Shown here: one piece after another, positions 54,790-63,993 of the stretch | Numbering within the stretch: the first letter of the stretch is position 1 | Layout: the number at the start of each line of letters is the position of its first letter | NCBI RefSeq assembly: GCF_002382885.1 | Contig: NZ_NWVL01000010.1 | Coordinates: 1 to 64,000 of the forward strand | Source: Streptomyces sp. WZ.A104 | Lineage (GTDB): Bacteria; Actinomycetota; Actinomycetes; Streptomycetales; Streptomycetaceae | Length of the DNA: 64,000 nt | Direction of reading: 5' to 3' | The notes under the pieces: generated by a model | Told to the model about the DNA's origin: nothing | Seen by the model: the letters and a program-made list of their open reading frames with translations, nothing else | The model's database searches: none | Made by a program: the position numbers and the translations under genes

Positions 54790-55458
54790 ATGATGTTGGT
54801 CAGGGCGGACGGGCGGGTCGAGCGGGGGAACCAGACCCGGCGGATGGTTCTGGGGCGAGCGGTGCAGATCGCCTCGGTCGAGGGTCTTGAGGGGCTGTCG
54901 CTGGGGCGGCTGGCGACCGAGCTGGGGCTGAGCAAGAGCGGCGTGTTCGCCCTCTTCGGCTCGAAGGAGGAACTCCAGCTGGCCACCGTGCGGGCCGCGG
55001 TGGCCGTCTACGTCGACCATGTGCTGCGCCCCACCCGCTCGGTGCCCCCGGGGCTCCGCCGGGTCTGGCGGCTGTGCGAGGCGTGGACCGCGTACTCCCG
55101 CGAGCGGGTCTTCCGGGGCGGTTGCTTCTTCTACGCCGCCACCGCCGAGTTCGACGCCCGCAGCGGCAAGGTGCACGACGCCCTGGCGTCCGCGCAGACG
55201 GGCTGGGTCACGTTCGTGGAGCAGACGATCGACGAGGCGAGGGCCGCCGGGGAGCTGGCCGCGGACACCGACGTGCGCCAGCTGGCGTTCGAGGTCATCG
55301 CCTTCCTGGAGCTGGCCAACGCCGAATCGGTGCTCCAGAACAACAACCTCGGCTACGACAAGGCGGCCCGGTCCATCCTGGGACGGCTGCGGAGGGCGGC
55401 GACGGACCCGACGCTGCTACCGGACACGCCGCACCAGCCGGACTCACCCATGGCGTAG
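54790..55458 (+). CDS. TetR-family transcription regulator
   Basis: A 222-residue regulator. The N-terminal HTH is GLEGLSLGRLATELGLSKSG then VFALFGSKEEL, the TetR signature. The ligand domain (about residues 70-220) resembles TetR_C families (GLRRVWRLCEAWTAYSRERV, then GGCFFYAATAEFDARSG). Two adjacent ATG codons (54790 and 54793) could serve as start. It is divergent from the EamA transporter, its likely target. Confidence 0.92.
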   Translation: MMLVRADGRVERGNQTRRMVLGRAVQIASVEGLEGLSLGRLATELGLSKSGVFALFGSKEELQLATVRAAVAVYVDHVLRPTRSVPPGLRRVWRLCEAWTAYSRERVFRGGCFFYAATAEFDARSGKVHDALASAQTGWVTFVEQTIDEARAAGELAADTDVRQLAFEVIAFLELANAESVLQNNNLGYDKAARSILGRLRRAATDPTLLPDTPHQPDSPMA

Positions 55459-55487
55459 AGGCGTTCCGCCCGTAGGGGCGTTCCGCG

Positions 55488-56105
55488 TCATTCGCCGATG
55501 GTGCCGAACCGAGCCGGGCCGCCGCGCCGGTACGTCTGGATCGCGATGCCGCTCGACGTGGTGCGGGCCGAGGTCGGCTCCAGGGCCGTCGGGGCACCGC
55601 CCTCGCCGAAGAGCCGCCGCCCCGCGCCGAGGAGGACCGGGAAGACGAGCAGGCGGTAGGTGTCGATCAGCCCCGCCTCGTGCAGGGCCCGGGCGAGCTG
55701 CCCGCTGCCGTGCACCTGGAGCTCACCGCCCCGCGTCCGCTCCTTGAGGCGGGTGACCTCCGTGACGAGGTCGCCGTCGAGCACGGTCGTGCCCTGCCAC
55801 TGCGGGTCCCGGAGCGTCGAGGAGACGACGTACTTGGGCAGCTCGTTGAGTCCGGCGGCGATGAGGTCGTCCTCCTCGGTGACCTTCGGCCAGTACGCGG
55901 CGAAGATGTCGTAGGTGCGCCGGCCGAGCAGGAAGGCCGCGGGGCGCCGGAACACCTCCTCCATGAACGCGCCCATGTCCTCGTCGGCGTACGGGAAGAC
56001 CCATCCCCCGTACGCGAAACCCCCGCTGGTGTCCTCGTCTACACCGCCGGGGGCCTGGTACACGCCGTCCAGGGTCAGGAACGCGGTGAGCGTCAGCTCG
56101 GCCAT
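55488..56105 (-). CDS. Dihydrofolate reductase (RibD C-terminal) family protein
   Basis: A 205-residue protein of the RibD_C/dihydrofolate reductase superfamily. It has the N-terminal ELTLTAFLTLDGVYQAPGG, AFLLGRRTYDIFAAYWP and YVVSSTLRDPQW, followed by VHGSGQLARALHEAGLID, the NADPH-site region, and LLGAGRRLFGEG. The physiological substrate is unknown and these proteins rarely act as DHFR. ATG 56105 was chosen over an earlier in-frame codon because the conserved MAELTLTAF segment starts here. Confidence 0.88.
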   Translation of the reverse strand: MAELTLTAFLTLDGVYQAPGGVDEDTSGGFAYGGWVFPYADEDMGAFMEEVFRRPAAFLLGRRTYDIFAAYWPKVTEEDDLIAAGLNELPKYVVSSTLRDPQWQGTTVLDGDLVTEVTRLKERTRGGELQVHGSGQLARALHEAGLIDTYRLLVFPVLLGAGRRLFGEGGAPTALEPTSARTTSSGIAIQTYRRGGPARFGTIGE

Positions 56106-56320
56106 GGCGGATCTCCTTCGGCTGTCGGCCGGACCTCGTGGCGGTCCGGCGGTCTTGCCCTTACGACCCGGCTCCCGGCCGGAACTCATCGGTCCGGCCG
56201 GGAGCCGCCTCCGCGCACCGGCCGTGGGTGTCCGATACCCGCCGGTCCGCAGCGTCCCACCGGGGTTGGCTGGGACATGCCGTCGGAGCGACGGCGTCCC
56301 CGGCGACAAAGGAACCAGTC
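56106..56320. other. Intergenic region between the DHFR-like and SDR genes
   Basis: A 215-bp region holding divergent promoters. I see only weak candidate -10/-35 sequences and no strong inverted repeat. No gene is apparent. Confidence 0.35.
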
Positions 56321-57076
56321 ATGTCCAGCACCCTTTCCACCAGCGTTTCCCCGCGGGCCGCGCTCGTCACCGGAGGCAGCCGGGGCATCGGCGCCGCGAT
56401 CGCGCTGCGGCTCGCCCAGGACGGCGTGGACGTCGCGGTCACCTATGTGCAGGACGAGGCGGCGGCCCGCGCGGTCGTCGCGAAGATCGAGGGCTTCGGC
56501 CGCCGCGGTGTCGCCCTGCGCTGCGACGCCGCGGACGCCGGTGCCGCAGCCGGAGCCGTGGACCGGGCGGCGGACGCCCTCGGCCGGCTCGACGTCCTGG
56601 TCAACAACGCGGGCATCGGCGTCCTCGGCCCGATCTCCGCGCTCGCCGGGCCGGAGGTGGACCGGGTGCTGGCCGTGAACGTGCGGGCGGTGTTCCTCGC
56701 CTGCCGGGCGGCGGCGGAGCGGATGGCCGACGGCGGCCGTATCGTCTCCGTCGGCACCGCGCTGAGCCGGTACGCGGGCGGGCCGGGCGGCACGCTCTAC
56801 GCCCTGAGCAAGTCCGCCCTGGCCGGGCTGACCAAGCCGCTGGCCCGGGAACTGGGGCCGCGCGGCATCACGGTGAACCTGGTCCAGCCCGGGCCGGTCG
56901 ACACCGATCTCAACCCGGCCGACGGACCGCTCGCCGAGGGCCAGCGCGCGGCAACCGCCCTGGGCCGGTTCGGGACGGTGGACGAGGTCGCCTCGCTGGT
57001 CGCGTATCTCGCGAGCCCGGACGCGGCCTTCATCACCGGGACCGAGGTCGTCGTGGACGGCGGCCACGCGGCCTGA
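56321..57076 (+). CDS. SDR family oxidoreductase (3-ketoacyl-ACP reductase-like)
   Basis: A 251-residue short-chain dehydrogenase. NAD(P) loop ALVTGGSRGIGAAIA, VNNAGIGVLGP, Tyr-x-x-x-Lys in LYALSKSAL, and GITVNLVQPGPVDTDLNP, ending in VVVDGGHAA. Catalytic Ser lies in VSVGTAL, a less usual context. It is probably a soluble reductase of unknown substrate. ATG 56321 follows an AAAGGAACC ribosome site. Confidence 0.88.
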   Translation: MSSTLSTSVSPRAALVTGGSRGIGAAIALRLAQDGVDVAVTYVQDEAAARAVVAKIEGFGRRGVALRCDAADAGAAAGAVDRAADALGRLDVLVNNAGIGVLGPISALAGPEVDRVLAVNVRAVFLACRAAAERMADGGRIVSVGTALSRYAGGPGGTLYALSKSALAGLTKPLARELGPRGITVNLVQPGPVDTDLNPADGPLAEGQRAATALGRFGTVDEVASLVAYLASPDAAFITGTEVVVDGGHAA

Positions 57077-57172
57077 GCCCGGCGGCCGGGCGCGCTTCGC
57101 CGAGCTGCCCCGTCACGGCCGCGCCCCTACGCTGGCCGGGACGGGGGCAGCGACGGGAAGGACGGGACGGGC

Positions 57173-58003
57173 ATGTCCGGCACACCGGTTCACGCGCTCA
57201 ACGACGGCACCGAGATCCCGGCGGTGGGGCTCGGCACCTACCCGCTGGACGACGCCGCCGCCGAGGAGGCCGTCGCCGGGGCCCTGGAGCTCGGCTACCG
57301 GCTGGTCGACACGGCCCTGAACTACGGCAACGAGACCGGCACCGGGCGGGGCATCGTCCGCAGCGGCGTCCCCCGCCAGGACGTCTTCGTCACCACGAAG
57401 GTCCCCGGCCGCCACCAGGGGTACGAGGAGACCCTCGCCTCGTTCGAGGAGTCACGGGCCCGCCTGGGCGTCGAGTACGTCGACCTCTACCTGATCCACT
57501 GGCCGCTCCCCCGCGTCGACAAGTACGTGGACACCTGGAAGGCGATGATCAGGCTCCGCGAGGACGGTCTCGTCCGCTCCATCGGCGTATCCAACTTCAC
57601 CGCCGCTCATCTGGAGCGGCTGGAGCGGGAGACGGGCGTGCTGCCCTCGGTGAACCAGATCGAGATGCATCCCCTGCTCCCGCAGGAGGAACTGCGGGCG
57701 GTGCACGCGGCGAAGGGCGTCGTCACGGAGGCCTGGAGCCCGCTGGCCCGGGGACGCGAGGTGCTGGATGACCCCTCGACCGTGGCGATCGCGGAGGACC
57801 ATGGGGTGACCCCCGGCCAGGTGGTGCTGCGCTGGCACACCCAGCTGGGGGCGGTGCCGATCCCGAAGTCGGCGGACCCGGGGCGGCAGCGCGAGAACCT
57901 CGACCTGTTCGGATTCGAGCTGAGCGCCCAGGAGCTGACGACGATCGCGTCCGGGCGGCAGCGGCGCTTCGGCGGCGACCCGGAGTCGCACGAGGAGTTC
58001 TGA
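57173..58003 (+). CDS. Aldo/keto reductase
   Basis: A 276-residue AKR. The catalytic tetrad is visible: Asp in DTALNYGNE, Lys in VFVTTKVPGRH, Tyr within the DTALNYGNE segment and His in LIHWPLPRV. The C-terminal AVPIPKSADPGRQRENLDLFG is the cofactor-binding stretch. It would reduce small aldehydes or ketones with NADPH; the substrate is unknown. ATG 57173 follows GGGACGGGC. It is convergent with the ABM-type gene. Confidence 0.92.
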   Translation: MSGTPVHALNDGTEIPAVGLGTYPLDDAAAEEAVAGALELGYRLVDTALNYGNETGTGRGIVRSGVPRQDVFVTTKVPGRHQGYEETLASFEESRARLGVEYVDLYLIHWPLPRVDKYVDTWKAMIRLREDGLVRSIGVSNFTAAHLERLERETGVLPSVNQIEMHPLLPQEELRAVHAAKGVVTEAWSPLARGREVLDDPSTVAIAEDHGVTPGQVVLRWHTQLGAVPIPKSADPGRQRENLDLFGFELSAQELTTIASGRQRRFGGDPESHEEF

Positions 58004-58016
58004 GGGCTGTCCCGGC

Positions 58017-58346
58017 TCAGCGGTTGCGCGGGGTGACCTCCGCCATCCGGGACCAGCCGGTGCCTTCCACCTCGACATTGATGATCTCGGGGACCTCGGC
58101 CACCATCTCCGACATCGTCTCGATCGCCGCCTTGAAGTGGTCGGAGTTCACGTGTGCCTCCCCGGCCGCCGCGTCGGCGAAGGCCTCCAGGAGGACGAAC
58201 TCGTTGGGGTTCTCCACGCTGTAGGACCAGTCGAAGAAGACGTTGCCCGGCTCGCTGCGGGTGGCGACGGTGAAGCCCTCCAGCCTGGGGAGCCAGTTGT
58301 CGCGCTCGGCGACGAGGGCGGTGAACTTGACGGCGATGAAGATCAT
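58017..58346 (-). CDS. ABM-domain quinol monooxygenase-like protein
   Basis: A 109-residue dimeric ferredoxin-like (ABM) protein. The family pattern FIAVKFTALVAERDNWL then GFTVATRSEPGNVFFDWSY and FVLLEAFADAAAGEAHVNSDHFKAAI is clear. Such proteins act as cofactor-free monooxygenases or quinone-related enzymes. ATG 58346 precedes this core; the in-frame upstream codons are not conserved. No neighbouring pathway is evident. Confidence 0.85.
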   Translation of the reverse strand: MIFIAVKFTALVAERDNWLPRLEGFTVATRSEPGNVFFDWSYSVENPNEFVLLEAFADAAAGEAHVNSDHFKAAIETMSEMVAEVPEIINVEVEGTGWSRMAEVTPRNR

Positions 58347-58500
58347 GGGGGGCTCCTGGTCGGGACGTCGGAAGGTGCGACGAGAGACCCGCTGAGGCCC
58401 TGCTCGCCGCACCCTGACCAGGGTGACACACCCTCATGCAACGGGATCGTCCGGGCGCACCGCGATCCCCCGGCGACCGCGATGGCACACCGGTCCGATG

Positions 58501-59622
58501 TCAGCCCCCGAGCTCGCGGTGACGGGCCGCCAGCCCCGTCGCACCCTCGTCCGTGAGCGATCCGTACAGCCGGAGCCGGGAGATCCCGCCGTCCGGGAAG
58601 ATGTCGATCGTGACGTGGGTGGCACGCACCGGCCCCTCCAGCACGAAGCGGTGGTTGGTGTCGGGCTGGAGCCGGGTCCGGGGCAGGACCTCGCTCCAGT
58701 CGCCGCTCTCCCCGTCCCGTACCGAAAGGCTCGCCCAGCCCGCGGAGTTGCCCTTGAGGTAGGCGGTGTCGATCTCGACGGCCCGGATCTCGGACTGGGC
58801 GGCGAGGCGGTAGCGGATCCAGTCGTTGCCCTTGTCGCGCCGACGGCGGGTCTCCCAGCCGTCGTCCATCTTGCGGGAGCGGCCGGGCTGGATGGTGTTG
58901 GTGGCCGGGGAGTAGAAGCGGTCGGAGGCGTCCTCGACCTGGCCGCCGTTCTCCAGGGCGGCGAGGTCGAACGTGCCGAGGGCGCCGAGCCAGGCCGGGT
59001 CCGGGGCGACCTCGCCGTAGACGCGCAGCCGGGCGATCCCGCCGTCGGGGTGCTGGTTGACCCGCAGGTGGGTGAAGCGCTGCTCGGCGTCGACGGCGAA
59101 CCCGTTTGCCGCGTGGCCGCCGACCGGCGTGCGCGGGACGAGCGTGGTCCACTTCACGTCGGGGGCGAGGAGGTCCTCGGGGGACGGGGAGCCGGGCAGG
59201 GACACCGCCTCGACGGAGACGGCCTGCGGGTAGTTGCCGCGGAAGTGGGCGGTGTCCAGGACGATGCCCCGGATGACGCCGGGCGCGCCGAGGCGGACGA
59301 GGGCCCAGTCGTGGTCGTCGGCGGTGGGGTGCGGTTCGGCCGCGCTGACCCCACGTCGGCGGCGGGTCTCCCAGCCGTCCATGATCTTACCCTTGTGCCC
59401 GAAGTGCTCCGGGTCGAAGACGGCGGGCTCGGGCTTGAGCAGGTTCTCGCGCTCGGCGAAGAACTCGTCGTTGGCGGCGATGACCCCGGCCCCGAGGCGA
59501 CGGTCGGCCAGGTCCACGAGGTGGGTGAAGGGAAAGTCGGCCGTGCGGTGGTCGGCGTAGGGGTCGCCTCCCGCGTACGGGTCGGCGTCACCGGTGAAGC
59601 GGGGTATCGCGGCGTCCGTCAT
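58501..59622 (-). CDS. alc: Allantoicase
   Basis: A 373-residue enzyme that hydrolyses allantoate to ureidoglycolate and urea. It shows the internal two-fold repeat of the family: KIMDGWETRRRRG near residue 80 and RKMDDGWETRRRRDKG near residue 250, with matching FPDGGISRLRLYG at the second copy. ATG 59622 lies ~100 bp after the allantoinase stop on the same strand, giving an operon for ureide breakdown. Confidence 0.95.
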   Translation of the reverse strand: MTDAAIPRFTGDADPYAGGDPYADHRTADFPFTHLVDLADRRLGAGVIAANDEFFAERENLLKPEPAVFDPEHFGHKGKIMDGWETRRRRGVSAAEPHPTADDHDWALVRLGAPGVIRGIVLDTAHFRGNYPQAVSVEAVSLPGSPSPEDLLAPDVKWTTLVPRTPVGGHAANGFAVDAEQRFTHLRVNQHPDGGIARLRVYGEVAPDPAWLGALGTFDLAALENGGQVEDASDRFYSPATNTIQPGRSRKMDDGWETRRRRDKGNDWIRYRLAAQSEIRAVEIDTAYLKGNSAGWASLSVRDGESGDWSEVLPRTRLQPDTNHRFVLEGPVRATHVTIDIFPDGGISRLRLYGSLTDEGATGLAARHRELGG

Positions 59623-59722
59623 GGTCGGGGGTTCCTTTCGGGGGCGGTCGGTGGTCTCGTACGAGGGGGCGGCCGGGGGCGCGGTCAGTGGTCCCGTACG
59701 GGAACGGGGCCGGCGGGCACGG

Positions 59723-61066
59723 TCACTGGCCGCGGTCGAGGAGGCGGCCGGTGGGCTCGGCGAGGACGCCGTCGGAGGCGATGCGGACACCGCGCAGCCA
59801 GCTGGAGCGGACCACGCCGTGCAGGGTCTTCCCGGCATAGGCGGTGACCTGGTTGCGGTGGAAGAGCTCGGCGGGGTCGACGGTGAAGGTCGCCTCGGGG
59901 GCGAGAACCGCGAAGTCGGCGTCACGCCCGGCCGCGATGGCGCCCTTGCGGGTCAGCCCGGCGAGCTCGGCGGGGGCGGCGGACATCCAGCGGGCGACGT
60001 CGTCGAGGGAGTGACCGCGCCTGCGGGCCTCGGTCCAGACGGCGGGCAGGCCGAGCTGGAGGGAGGAGATCCCGCCCCAGGCGGAGGCGAAGTCCGGGGT
60101 CTTCAGGTCGGTGGTGCAGGGCGAGTGGTCGCTGACGACGCAGTCGATCGTGCCGTCGGCGAGCCCGGCCCACAGGGCGTCCTGGTTGGCGGCCTCGCGG
60201 ATGGGCGGGCAGCACTTGAACTCGGTGGCCCCGTCCGGGACCTCCTCGGCGGTGAGGGTGAGGAAGTGCGGGCAGGACTCGACGGTGACGCGGACGCCCT
60301 CGCGCTTGGCGGCGGCGATCAGCGGCAGGGCGTCGCTGGAGGAGAGGTGCAGGACGTGGACCCGGGCGTCGAGCCGCTTGGCGTGGGCGATGAGCCCTTC
60401 GATCGCGGTGTTCTCGGCGTCGCGCGGGCGGGAGGCGAGGAAGTCGGCGTAGGCGGGCCCTGGGCGCTGCGGGGCCTCGGCCAGGTGGTGCGGGTCCTCG
60501 GCGTGCACGATGAGCAGGCCGCCGAACCCGGTGATCTCGGCCATGGAACGGGCCAGCTGCTCCTGGTCCAGCTCCGGGAACTCCTCGACGCCCGACGGCG
60601 ACAGGAAGCACTTGAACCCGAAGACCCCGGCCTCGTACAGCGGGCGCAGGTCCTTGACGTTGGAGGGGATCGCACCGCCCCAGAAGCCGGTGTCGACGTG
60701 CGCCTTGGGGGCGGCGACCTGCTGCTTGATCCGCAGGTTCTCGACGGTGGTGGTGGGCGGCAGCGAGTTGAGCGGCATGTCCAGGAGCGTGGTGATACCG
60801 CCCGCGGCGGCCGCGCGGGTCGCGGTGTAGAAGCCCTCCCACTCGGTGCGGCCGGGGTCGTTCACATGGACGTGGGTGTCGACGAGGCCGGGCAGCAGGA
60901 CGTCGTCGCCGAAGTCCTCCAGCCGGGCGCCCGCGGGCACCTCGGTGTCGTGCGGCAGGACCGCGTCGATCGTCCCGCCCGCGACGGCGACCGCCGCGGG
61001 GCGGGTGCCCTCGGGGGTGACGACGCGCGTCGAGCGCAGTATCAGGTTCACGTCCGCACCGGACAC
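59723..61066 (-). CDS. allB: Allantoinase
   Basis: A 447-residue amidohydrolase that opens the allantoin ring. Metal-site motifs are [15 protein letters not shown] (two His), [10 protein letters not shown] (carbamylated Lys), [20 protein letters not shown] and VVSDHSPC (Asp). GTG 61066 follows AAGGAGCACAG; the ATG nine codons upstream is an alternative. It is divergent from the IclR gene, with a dyad just upstream of its start at 61089-61105, so allantoin-responsive repression is likely. Confidence 0.95.
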   Translation of the reverse strand: MSGADVNLILRSTRVVTPEGTRPAAVAVAGGTIDAVLPHDTEVPAGARLEDFGDDVLLPGLVDTHVHVNDPGRTEWEGFYTATRAAAAGGITTLLDMPLNSLPPTTTVENLRIKQQVAAPKAHVDTGFWGGAIPSNVKDLRPLYEAGVFGFKCFLSPSGVEEFPELDQEQLARSMAEITGFGGLLIVHAEDPHHLAEAPQRPGPAYADFLASRPRDAENTAIEGLIAHAKRLDARVHVLHLSSSDALPLIAAAKREGVRVTVESCPHFLTLTAEEVPDGATEFKCCPPIREAANQDALWAGLADGTIDCVVSDHSPCTTDLKTPDFASAWGGISSLQLGLPAVWTEARRRGHSLDDVARWMSAAPAELAGLTRKGAIAAGRDADFAVLAPEATFTVDPAELFHRNQVTAYAGKTLHGVVRSSWLRGVRIASDGVLAEPTGRLLDRGQ

Positions 61067-61088
61067 CTGTGCTCCTTCACTCCAGGAA

Positions 61089-61105
61089 TTCAACGAACTG
61101 TTGAA
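61089..61105. promoter_or_regulatory. Candidate IclR/AllR operator at allB
   Basis: TTCAACGAACTGTTGAA is a perfect 6-bp dyad with a 5-bp centre, 23 bp upstream of the allantoinase start. A related 12-mer occurs at 61226-61237. The divergent regulator is the obvious candidate binder. Confidence 0.6.
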
Positions 61106-61225
61106 GCTTCGATGGAGTCTTCACTCGGGAATCGCCCTCGTCAAGACCCACCTTCCGGCACGGAGGGCCGACGGGCCAGCCCCGCCACCCCGACTGGAGG
61201 TTTCCACAAAGTAAAAGTCTTATTT

Positions 61226-61237
61226 CGAACTGCGGAA
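61226..61237. promoter_or_regulatory. Second copy of the operator-like motif
   Basis: CGAACTGCGGAA matches ten of twelve positions of CGAACTGTTGAA (61094-61105). It lies in the AT-rich region nearer the IclR gene, a plausible second binding site. Confidence 0.45.
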
Positions 61238-61401
61238 CGTAGCATGGGCCAGAAGGGGCAGCGGCGAACCGCTCGTACCGACCGTCTCCACCCGGACAAA
61301 ACAGGCCCTGACCGGCACGGACGCCGGCCGGGAGCTGTGAGCCGACCGGGAAGGGCCCGGTAGGCTGCTGCCTTGCCTTCCGCTTCGAAAGGATCGCCCA
61401 C

Positions 61402-62205
61402 GTGCCGCCGTCCCACGCCAGCACAGCCGACTCCAAGCCCTCCGGTTCCAGCGGTGGGGTGCAGTCCCTTGAGCGCGCCTTCGATCTGCTGGAGCGGATG
61501 GCCGACGCCGGGGGCGAGGTCGGGCTGAGCGAGCTCTCCGCGAGCAGCGGTCTGCCCCTGCCGACCATTCACCGGCTGATGCGCACCCTGGTCGTCTGCG
61601 GCTACGTACGCCAGCAGCCCAACCGCCGTTACGCGCTCGGCCCCCGTCTGATCCGGCTCGGCGAGTCCGCCTCCCGGCTGCTCGGCACGTGGGCCCGCCC
61701 CTACCTCAGCCGACTGGTGGAGGAGACCGGCGAGACGGCCAACATGGCGCTGCTGGACGGGGACGAGATCGTGTACGTCGCCCAGGTGCCGTCCAAGCAC
61801 TCCATGCGGATGTTCACCGAGGTGGGCCGTCGGGTCCTGCCGCACTCCACCGGCGTGGGCAAGGCGCTCCTCGCGCACACCCCCGCCGACGAGGTCCGGG
61901 CGCTCCTGTCCCGTACGGGCATGCCCGCCGCCACGGAGAAGACGATCACCACGCCCGAGGGCTTCCTCGACGCCCTGGAGCAGGTGCGCCGGGCCGGATA
62001 CGCGGTGGACGACAACGAGCAGGAGATCGGGGTGCGGTGCCTCGCGGTCTCCGTGCCGAACTCCCCCACATCGGCCGCCATCTCCATCTCGGGCCCGGCG
62101 GGCCGGGTGACGGAGCAGGCGACGGAACGGATCGTGCCGATCCTCCAGCAGGTCGCCGAGGAGCTGTCGGACGCGCTGGCGAGCAGCGGTACGAACGGGG
62201 GCTGA
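61402..62205 (+). CDS. IclR-family regulator of allantoin genes (AllR-like)
   Basis: A 267-residue regulator. N-terminal HTH is GVQSLERAFDLLERMADAGG then GLSELSASSGLPLPTIHRLM and VCGYVRQQPNRRYALGPRL. The effector domain has YVAQVPSKHSMRMFTEVGRR, the small-molecule-binding GKALLAHTP, and NEQEIGVRCLAVSVPN. Its position divergent from allB-alc supports repression or activation by allantoin or glyoxylate. The start is GTG 61402. Confidence 0.92.
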   Translation: MPPSHASTADSKPSGSSGGVQSLERAFDLLERMADAGGEVGLSELSASSGLPLPTIHRLMRTLVVCGYVRQQPNRRYALGPRLIRLGESASRLLGTWARPYLSRLVEETGETANMALLDGDEIVYVAQVPSKHSMRMFTEVGRRVLPHSTGVGKALLAHTPADEVRALLSRTGMPAATEKTITTPEGFLDALEQVRRAGYAVDDNEQEIGVRCLAVSVPNSPTSAAISISGPAGRVTEQATERIVPILQQVAEELSDALASSGTNGG

Positions 62206-62233
62206 GCCCGCCCCCGCCGTACCGCCGCTCGTC

Positions 62234-62914
62234 TCAGACCCGCGCCGGTACGGTCAGCCGCCCGTCGTCCATCGTCACCGTGCGGTCCATCCGGTCCAGG
62301 TGGGCCAGGTCGTGGGTGACGAGCACCGTGGCGGTGGCGCGCTCCCGGGTCAGGGTCACCAGCAGGTCGAGCACGGCCGCGCCGCGCTCGTGGTCGAGCG
62401 CGCTGGTCGGCTCGTCGACGAGGAGCACCTCCGGCTCGTTCATCAGGGCCCGGGCGATGTTGATCCGCTGGCGCTGGCCGCCCGAGAGCTGGTGCGGCCG
62501 CCGGTCCGCGCGGTCGGCCAGACCGACCGCGTCCAGCAGCTCCAGAGCCCGGCGGCGCGCGGCGCGCGCGGACCCGCCCGAGAGGTGCCGCATCACCTGG
62601 AGCTGCTCGGCGGCGGTCAGCGAGGGCAGCAGGCTGGGCTGCTGGAAGACGATGCCTATGTGCTCCCGGCGCAGGGCCGCCCGCCCGGCGCGGCTCAGTC
62701 CGGCGGTCCGGACGCCGGCCACGGAAACCTCCCCGGAGTCCGGGGTGACCAGGGTGGCGGCGGCCGCGAGCAGGCTGGACTTCCCCGAACCGGACGGCCC
62801 GACGACGGCCGTGAGGGTGCCCGGGGGCACGTCCAGCGAGACCCGGTCCAGGGCGGTGAGGCGAGCCTCGCCGTCCGGGTAGGTGAGAGTGACGTCGGTC
62901 AGGGTGAGCGTCAT
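62234..62914 (-). CDS. ABC transporter ATPase (MacB/LolD-like)
   Basis: A 226-residue ATPase with Walker [13 protein letters not shown]-loop IVFQQPSLLPSL, signature LSGGQRQRINIARAL, Walker [13 protein letters not shown] and switch His VLVTHDLAH. Size and motifs match ATPases paired with FtsX-like permeases. The ATG overlaps the permease stop by four bases (ATGA), so they are coupled. The substrate is unknown; lipoprotein or antimicrobial peptide handling is typical of the class. Confidence 0.92.
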   Translation of the reverse strand: MTLTLTDVTLTYPDGEARLTALDRVSLDVPPGTLTAVVGPSGSGKSSLLAAAATLVTPDSGEVSVAGVRTAGLSRAGRAALRREHIGIVFQQPSLLPSLTAAEQLQVMRHLSGGSARAARRRALELLDAVGLADRADRRPHQLSGGQRQRINIARALMNEPEVLLVDEPTSALDHERGAAVLDLLVTLTRERATATVLVTHDLAHLDRMDRTVTMDDGRLTVPARV

Positions 62915-63993
62915 CGGGCACTCCCGAGTGCGGTGAGCGGGTCGACGGCGGTGATCCGCCGGATGGACAGGGCGGCACCGAGCGCGCCGAGGGCGATCAT
63001 GACGGCGGCGGGGACGAGGACGGTCGCCGCGTCCAGGACGAACGGCACGGCTCCCCCGCCGATCAGGGCCCCGGCTCCGACGGCGAGGGCGGTGCCCAGT
63101 CCCGTACCGAGGACGAGCATCACCACCGCCTGCCCGAGGGCGTCGCGCAGCAGGTACGGCGTCGATGCGCCGAGCGCCTTCAGTACGGCGACATCGCCAC
63201 TGCGCTGGATGGTCCAGACGGTGAAGAAGGCTCCGATGACGAGCGCGGAGATGGCGAAGAGGAAGCCGCGCATCAGTTGCAGCGAACCGTTCTCCGCCTG
63301 GTAGGAGCCGATGGCGGTGAGGGAGTCGTCGAGGGAGAGCGTGCGGGTGCCCGCCGCCTCGTCCCCGGCCGCCAGGTCGGCGCCGCCCGTGGTGGTCAGG
63401 GCGATCACGGTCGCCTGCTCGGCGGGCCCGGCACCGTCGTGGCCGATCTGCTGCCAGTCGTCGAGGCTCGTCCAGACGACGGGCGTGTGGCTGTACGAGG
63501 CGTCCGTGGCGACGGCGGCGACCTCGCGCTCGGCCCGCCCGAGCGCGATCCGGTCACCGGCCGCGACGCCCAGCTCCTCGGCCGCCTTCCCGGAGAGCAC
63601 GACCCGCCCAGGGCCGATCCCTTCCGGGCCGAGGGTGCCGTCCGGTTCAACGCCGAAGGCCGACACGGCGGCCGTCCGCTCGCCCGCCGCCGTGGCGTTC
63701 AGGGTCCGGATGCCGACCGGCTGCGCGGCCTCGACCCCGGGCCGCCCGGCCCAGGCCCGCCAGTCGTCCTCCCTGACCGTCGAGTTGGTGAAGGAAACCG
63801 GCTGATCTCCGGGCGGTGCGGCGAAGGCGAGGTGGTCGGCGTCAAGACCGGTGACGGCCGAGGTGTTCTCCCTGGCCAGACCGGCGGTGAGGCCGGACAG
63901 CAGGCCCACGAGCAGCGTGATCAGGACCACGACCGATCCCATGAGCGCGAACCGGCCCTTGGCGAACCCGAGGTCTCTCCATGCGACAAACAT
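62911..63993 (-). CDS. FtsX-like ABC transporter permease
   Basis: A 360-residue membrane protein with an N-terminal helix (FALMGSVVVLITLLVGLLSGL), a ~190-residue extracytoplasmic domain, and three C-terminal helices (FLFAISALVIGAFFTVWTI, then a Gly/Ala-rich pair) of the FtsX/MacB family. One repeat only, so it probably dimerises. ATG 63993 lies seven bases from the window end, so its promoter and any upstream partner are not visible. Confidence 0.9.
   Translation of the reverse strand: MFVAWRDLGFAKGRFALMGSVVVLITLLVGLLSGLTAGLARENTSAVTGLDADHLAFAAPPGDQPVSFTNSTVREDDWRAWAGRPGVEAAQPVGIRTLNATAAGERTAAVSAFGVEPDGTLGPEGIGPGRVVLSGKAAEELGVAAGDRIALGRAEREVAAVATDASYSHTPVVWTSLDDWQQIGHDGAGPAEQATVIALTTTGGADLAAGDEAAGTRTLSLDDSLTAIGSYQAENGSLQLMRGFLFAISALVIGAFFTVWTIQRSGDVAVLKALGASTPYLLRDALGQAVVMLVLGTGLGTALAVGAGALIGGGAVPFVLDAATVLVPAAVMIALGALGAALSIRRITAVDPLTALGSAR

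Larger units (their letters stand above)
61067..61401. other. Intergenic control region of allB and the IclR gene
   Basis: A 335-bp region with two candidate operators (61089-61105 and 61226-61237) sharing CGAACTGnnGAA, and an AT-rich patch around 61206-61225 that could hold promoter hexamers for the IclR gene. The remaining sequence is GC-rich and I see no gene. Confidence 0.5.
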
